Source: JABLTI01 sp030629105 (GTDB lineage Archaea; Asgardarchaeota; Heimdallarchaeia; JABLTI01). Taken from it: a stretch of DNA of 17,431 nt. This document shows, one piece after another, positions 14,283 through 17,431 of the stretch. Where the stretch lies: positions 1 to 17,431 of the forward strand of contig DAOVPS010000047.1 of NCBI GenBank assembly GCA_030629105.1, read 5' to 3'. Numbering within the stretch: the stretch's first letter is position 1; each line of letters begins with the position of its first letter. The position numbers and the translations under genes were made by a program. The notes beneath the pieces are model-generated. The model was not told the DNA's origin, did not search any database, and saw only the letters and a program-made list of their open reading frames with translations.

Positions 14283-15485
14283 TCAATCTGCTGTTTTTTC
14301 AGCCCAATTCAAGTAAAATCTTAGATAAAATTCTGTTGCCTTCACGAGATGTTCAATTGGCACATGTTCTTCACAAGTGTGTGCAAATTTTTCATCTCCT
14401 GGACCAAAACCAATTGTTGGTATATCAAACAATCCCTTTGTAGCTACACCGTTGGTTGAGAACTGCCAAAACTTGGTTTCAGGATCTTCATCGAACTGCA
14501 ATTTGAATGCATCAATTGCTACCTGAATTAAAGGATCATCCACACTCATCTTCCACGAGGGATAATAAGCTTTAATCGTTTGTATGTACCCTTTATGTGT
14601 TTTAATTTTGAAAGAATGCACTTTGACCTCTGCTTTCGATTCTTTTACAGCAGTGAGTTCAGTTATTTCTTTAATTGCGCTTTCCTCTGAATCAGCTAAT
14701 CCCAATCTTCGATCTAAGTAAATCATTGCCTTTTCCGGCACCGCATTAAGAGAAACACTTTGGGAACTAATAGCAGTTACTGCTATTGAGCCCTTACCAA
14801 AATCTGGATCTTTTGGCAAATTTTCATTCAGTTTCTTTATCTCTCCTATTATCTTACCCAATTTGTAAATTGGATTAACTCCTAAGTCAGGCATTGATCC
14901 ATGACTTGATATTCCTGTAGCACAAACCTCGAGATCGATTCTTCCCCTATGACCTAAACTAATTCCTAAATTCGAAGGTTCAGTCAATAATACCGCTTGA
15001 GGTTTTATTCCTAAATTATTAATGATGAATTGCCAATTAACTCCTTCTGCATTTTCTTCGAAAATAGATGCAACAAAATACAATGTGAGATTCTTCGGAA
15101 TACCAATCTCCTTTAACAACTTGACGGCATATAGTGCAGTTGCTAAACCTCCTTTTTGATCACATGATCCTCGACCATAGATCTTGTCATCCTCTATCTT
15201 ACCATATAATGGATTGAATCCCCAATTACTTAATTCCCCCAATCCCACAGTATCAACGTGAGCATCAATTGCTAAAATATTAGGTCCTGTTCCTATTTTT
15301 CCTATCAGATTACCCATATCATCAAGAATCATTTCTTCAAAACCCATCTCATGCATTTCTCTTGTCAAGACTGAAATTATTGTTCCCTCTGTTCCAGTTT
15401 CCGAAGGGGTTGCAACCAAATTTCTAGTCAATTTAATTATTTTCTCTTTATGAAAATCTACAAGAGTTCTTATTTTCTCTTTCAT
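14283..15485 (-). CDS. M20-family metallohydrolase, YgeY-like
   Basis: This 400-residue zinc-dependent hydrolase of peptidase family M20 (deacetylase/dipeptidase fold) has its full metal site: H76 and the catalytic D78 (DAHVDT), bridging D109 (GRGSCDQKGG), the E143-E144 pair (FEEN), E169 (LTEPS) and a C-terminal H369 (FAHTCEEHVP). The dimerisation lid runs from about 180 to 290, with H195 in SSHGSMP. The closing block STNGVATKGLFDIPTIGFGPGDEKFAHT is characteristic of the YgeY family, annotated in bacteria as linked to selenium-dependent purine or amidohydrolase metabolism; nothing selenium-related lies here, so that link should not be assumed. Substrates in M20 are peptides or N-acyl/carbamoyl amino acids. 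The gene is first in a two-gene operon with the LRR protein. The ATG has no strong ribosome site, and a TATA-like box (15521-15528) implies a short leader. Confidence 0.9.
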   Translation of the reverse strand: MKEKIRTLVDFHKEKIIKLTRNLVATPSETGTEGTIISVLTREMHEMGFEEMILDDMGNLIGKIGTGPNILAIDAHVDTVGLGELSNWGFNPLYGKIEDDKIYGRGSCDQKGGLATALYAVKLLKEIGIPKNLTLYFVASIFEENAEGVNWQFIINNLGIKPQAVLLTEPSNLGISLGHRGRIDLEVCATGISSHGSMPDLGVNPIYKLGKIIGEIKKLNENLPKDPDFGKGSIAVTAISSQSVSLNAVPEKAMIYLDRRLGLADSEESAIKEITELTAVKESKAEVKVHSFKIKTHKGYIQTIKAYYPSWKMSVDDPLIQVAIDAFKLQFDEDPETKFWQFSTNGVATKGLFDIPTIGFGPGDEKFAHTCEEHVPIEHLVKATEFYLRFYLNWAEKTAD

Positions 15486-15520
15486 CGTGCAATCACAGAT
15501 CCTACAATTATCATTGAATC

Positions 15521-15528
15521 TATATTTT
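15521..15528 (-). promoter_or_regulatory. Candidate TATA box for the M20-LRR operon
   Basis: The minus strand reads AAAATATA, predicting a start near 15499 and a leader of about 14 nt. It lies in the 181-nt region shared with the divergent GNAT-methyltransferase operon. Confidence 0.3.
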
Positions 15529-15629
15529 ATTCAATCTTAAGCTTCATTTATGTTTTGTATTTCAAGAATAATCAAAAGGTGTTCATAAGTGCCCACTTTG
15601 CATATAGATAGTGCTCAGTATACTGGGGA

Positions 15630-15637
15630 TATAATTA
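15630..15637 (+). promoter_or_regulatory. Candidate TATA box for the GNAT-methyltransferase operon
   Basis: TATAATTA lies 30 nt before the ATG, which has GAGGA at 15656-15660. A start 25 nt downstream of the box would fall inside that ribosome site, so a second candidate, ATATAGAT at 15602-15609, giving a leader of about 38 nt, may be the true box. Confidence 0.3.
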
Positions 15638-15666
15638 ATACGATTTACTAAAAATGAGGAACTATA

Positions 15667-16665
15667 ATGTCAAAAGCAGATGATGTTCAAGATACAGAAA
15701 TAATGATTTTGAAGAGAGATGAATCAGATGAATTCATTGATCTTCTAATGCTTTGTTTTGGAGAAGGTTTGGAACGAGATCGAATTAATCTGGTCGAAAT
15801 TGGAAAATTGATGAAGAAAATTAACAAACCAATTTATCGTTTTATTATGAAACTAATGAAAGTTAAAATGATTAATTATGGTATCAAGCGTGATGGTAAG
15901 CTTGTTTGTGCTTTAACTTTATCCATTGATAAGAACGAAGGTTCAATAGGCAATGTAATGACACATCCAGACTATCGTCGTCAAGGATTAGCCAAGAAAT
16001 TATTCCAAAAAGCTGTATCTGAGGTAGAGAAATTAAGCTTAAACAAAGTTATTCTAGATGTTCATGCTCAGAATACTGGAGCAATAAAACTATATGAAAG
16101 TGAAGGGTTTGAGAGATATTATCACACAGGAAAATTAAAGCTTGATCTTACTCAAAACGAAATTTCATCTGATGATTCTGTAGTTCTAAAAGAAATTACT
16201 GAGATAGATTTCGAATTATATGATAGTCTATTAGATGTTTGCTTTCCTCAACAAATGCTTGTGAATCGTGATAGAAACAAGATGGCTAAAGATTATGTTC
16301 CTAATCGATTTATACGATTCCTTGTTGCAATGGCTGCTGGACAGAAGATATATTTTTACTCCCTACACAGAAATACTGAAACCAAAACTATTGGATATAT
16401 AAGTGCATCAACCTCAAGGATTGATGAAGGACTAAGTATCACAACACCTCTTGTAAGAAATGAGGATATTGATTTAGTAATACCTGCTATTTCAAAATTG
16501 GCTACATTGATAAACCATGGTACAGATTCTTTGAAACTTAATTTGTCTATGCACAGGAAAGCTCTTATTGATATGATGCTGAAAGCGGGATTTGAATTAA
16601 CAGGAGAATCCCTCTATATGAATCTAAAATTTAAAAAAGATAATACTGAACAAGGAAATAATTAA
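15667..16665 (+). CDS. Tandem-domain GNAT N-acetyltransferase
   Basis: The 332-residue protein has two GNAT-fold halves. The first (about 11-161) contains the acetyl-CoA motif: strand GSIGNVMTHPDYRRQGLAKKL with the R/Q-x-x-G-x-A pyrophosphate loop at 104-109, and the later AQNTGAIKLYESEGFER block (135-150). The second half (about 174-325) begins VVLKEITEIDFELYDSLLDVCFP and ends KAGFELTGESLYMNLKF, echoing the fold, but it lacks a recognisable RxxGxG loop and is probably non-catalytic or structural. This arrangement is seen in mycothiol synthase-like and other double-GNAT enzymes. GAGGA lies 6 nt before the ATG. It is followed after 1 nt by a methyltransferase, so the two probably act together or on related substrates; the acceptor is not evident. 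Confidence 0.85.
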   Translation: MSKADDVQDTEIMILKRDESDEFIDLLMLCFGEGLERDRINLVEIGKLMKKINKPIYRFIMKLMKVKMINYGIKRDGKLVCALTLSIDKNEGSIGNVMTHPDYRRQGLAKKLFQKAVSEVEKLSLNKVILDVHAQNTGAIKLYESEGFERYYHTGKLKLDLTQNEISSDDSVVLKEITEIDFELYDSLLDVCFPQQMLVNRDRNKMAKDYVPNRFIRFLVAMAAGQKIYFYSLHRNTETKTIGYISASTSRIDEGLSITTPLVRNEDIDLVIPAISKLATLINHGTDSLKLNLSMHRKALIDMMLKAGFELTGESLYMNLKFKKDNTEQGNN

Positions 16666-16666
16666 A

Positions 16667-17245
16667 ATGAATGATATACCCGATAAGGAAAAAATGCAAA
16701 TTGCAGAAGCTCATAAACCAATATTAGAGCCTATAGAAGAAAAAGGGTTTATTCTCGATGTTGGTGGAGGAGGAGAAGGAATTATAGGTCAATTAATGGG
16801 AAATCAAGTAATTTCTATTGATAAAAATAAGAGAGAACTTGAAGAAGCCCCAAGTGACAATCTAAAAATCGTTATGGATGCGACTGATCTACTATTTTTA
16901 GATGAAACTTTTGGAACAGCTGCTTCATTTTACACGCTTATGTACATGGATAGCAAAACAAAGCAGGAAACCATAAACGAAGTTTATCGTGTACTAAAAC
17001 CAGGTGGTAAATTCTTAATTTGGGGTTCAGAGATTCCAAGTGAGAAACCAAATGATAAAGTAGAGTTTTATGTAGTCCCACTTCAAGTCAAATTACCGAA
17101 AAAAGAGATAGGAACTGGTTATGGTGTCAAGTTTATTTTTCAAGATATAAAAATGATAACAGAAATGTGTAAGAAAGCAGGCTTTGAATTACATCTAAAA
17201 TCAGAAAAAGACTCTATGTTTTATTTTGAATTTATTAAAAAATAA
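16667..17245 (+). CDS. Class I SAM-dependent methyltransferase
   Basis: A 192-residue Rossmann-like methyltransferase. Motif I is ILDVGGGGEG (29-38), the acidic residue ending strand 2 is D52 (ISIDKN), D71 (MDATDL) marks the next SAM contact, FYTLMYM covers motif IV, and RVLKPGGKFLIWG (108-120) is the typical strand-5 block of the Methyltransf_11/25 group. The length is short, with only a small insertion (about 121-155) available for substrate recognition. The sequence AAGGA upstream lies inside the end of the GNAT gene and the ATG follows that stop after 1 nt, so expression is coupled. The substrate is unknown. A hairpin directly downstream likely ends the operon. Confidence 0.88.
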   Translation: MNDIPDKEKMQIAEAHKPILEPIEEKGFILDVGGGGEGIIGQLMGNQVISIDKNKRELEEAPSDNLKIVMDATDLLFLDETFGTAASFYTLMYMDSKTKQETINEVYRVLKPGGKFLIWGSEIPSEKPNDKVEFYVVPLQVKLPKKEIGTGYGVKFIFQDIKMITEMCKKAGFELHLKSEKDSMFYFEFIKK

Positions 17246-17252
17246 AGAGAAA

Positions 17253-17278
17253 AATTATCCTTTTGGATAATTCTTTTT
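17253..17278. terminator. Hairpin plus T-tract between convergent genes
   Basis: AATTATCC (17253-17260) and GGATAATT (17265-17272) form a perfect 8-bp stem with a TTTT loop, followed on the plus strand by CTTTTTCTTTTATT. On the minus strand the same stem is followed by TTTCTCTTTATTTTTT. It can serve both the methyltransferase and the nitroreductase genes. Confidence 0.65.
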
Positions 17279-17281
17279 CTT

Positions 17282-17431
17282 TTATTCTATTTTTTTGCCC
17301 AAGGAAGCCATGTAAATTACGAATTGTTCTTCTCCATCTATACCTAGAATATCATTCATTTGCTCATCGTAGAAAGCGGCTATTGCACAACAACCAGAAT
17401 TAATGTTCTCTACTGCAAGGTAGAGATTCTG
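17282..17431 (-). CDS. SagB-type nitroreductase, C-terminal fragment (runs off the window)
   Basis: The last 49 codons of a minus-strand gene are visible, entering at the right edge and ending with TAA at 17282. They read QNLYLAVENINSGCCAIAAF, then FYDEQMNDILGIDGEEQFVIYMASLGK. That is the C-terminal signature of the FMN-dependent nitroreductase fold in its SagB/ThcOx-like branch, where the QN-LYLAAE helix and the following G-CAIGAF loop help to form the flavin site and the GIDGEE-FV-Y-A-VGK strand closes the dimer. SagB enzymes oxidise azolines in peptide natural products, but many family members have unknown substrates, and without the N-terminal part or neighbours no pathway can be claimed. 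It converges on the methyltransferase gene over 36 nt containing a hairpin. Confidence 0.75.
   Translation of the reverse strand, partial: QNLYLAVENINSGCCAIAAFYDEQMNDILGIDGEEQFVIYMASLGKKIE

Overview
The window looks like chromosomal DNA from an AT-rich archaeon, most plausibly an Asgard (Promethearchaeota) lineage such as Loki-, Thor- or Heimdallarchaeia. The reasons are the archaeal-type HdrB/HdrC/MvhD electron-bifurcation genes, large secreted proteins anchored by a C-terminal membrane helix and rich in N-glycosylation sequons, TPR and leucine-rich-repeat proteins, TATA-like boxes placed for leaderless or short-leader transcripts, GTG and TTG starts, and pyrimidine-rich tracts at gene ends. 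This is inference: there is no rRNA or other phylogenetic marker here.

Layout. (1) 1-2090, + strand: a TPR protein of at least 19 gapless 34-residue repeats, open at the left edge. (2) 2119-9623, - strand: a cell-surface locus. Reading on the - strand it runs: a 12-helix membrane protein; a 725-residue secreted, membrane-anchored protein whose start overlaps the previous stop; a 458-residue surface protein with a CBM9/DOMON-like domain; and a 711-residue paralogue of the 725-residue protein. The two paralogues begin with a domain resembling zinc-dependent phospholipase C that has lost most metal ligands, followed by three related beta-rich modules and a C-terminal membrane helix. (3) 9760-10221, +: a membrane-anchored DM13 (predicted redox) domain protein. 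(4) 10305-12427, -: an operon hdrA(remnant)-mvhD-hdrC-hdrB. The hdrA gene is reduced to about its last 80 codons and carries a roughly 14-nt deletion through its final ferredoxin motif. (5) 12637-13638, +: an extended SDR (NAD-dependent epimerase/dehydratase type). (6) 13677-15485, -: an M20 metallopeptidase of the YgeY-like kind followed by a small LRR protein in one operon. (7) 15667-17245, +: a double-GNAT acetyltransferase and a class I SAM methyltransferase, 1 nt apart. (8) 17282-17431, -: the 3' end of a SagB-type nitroreductase running off the window.

How the parts fit. HdrB, HdrC and MvhD are the electron-transfer partners of the flavin-bifurcating subunit HdrA. The local hdrA is broken, so a functional HdrA must come from elsewhere if the complex works; a TATA-like box placed just upstream of the hdrA stub could still transcribe mvhD-hdrC-hdrB. 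The surface locus is the best candidate for something undescribed: two pseudo-phospholipase-like ectodomain proteins, a sugar-binding-like surface protein and a polytopic membrane protein in one block. Three of the four convergent gene junctions carry short perfect or near-perfect hairpins next to T-rich DNA, and another hairpin overlaps the stop codon of the CBM9-like gene; these look like transcription terminators.
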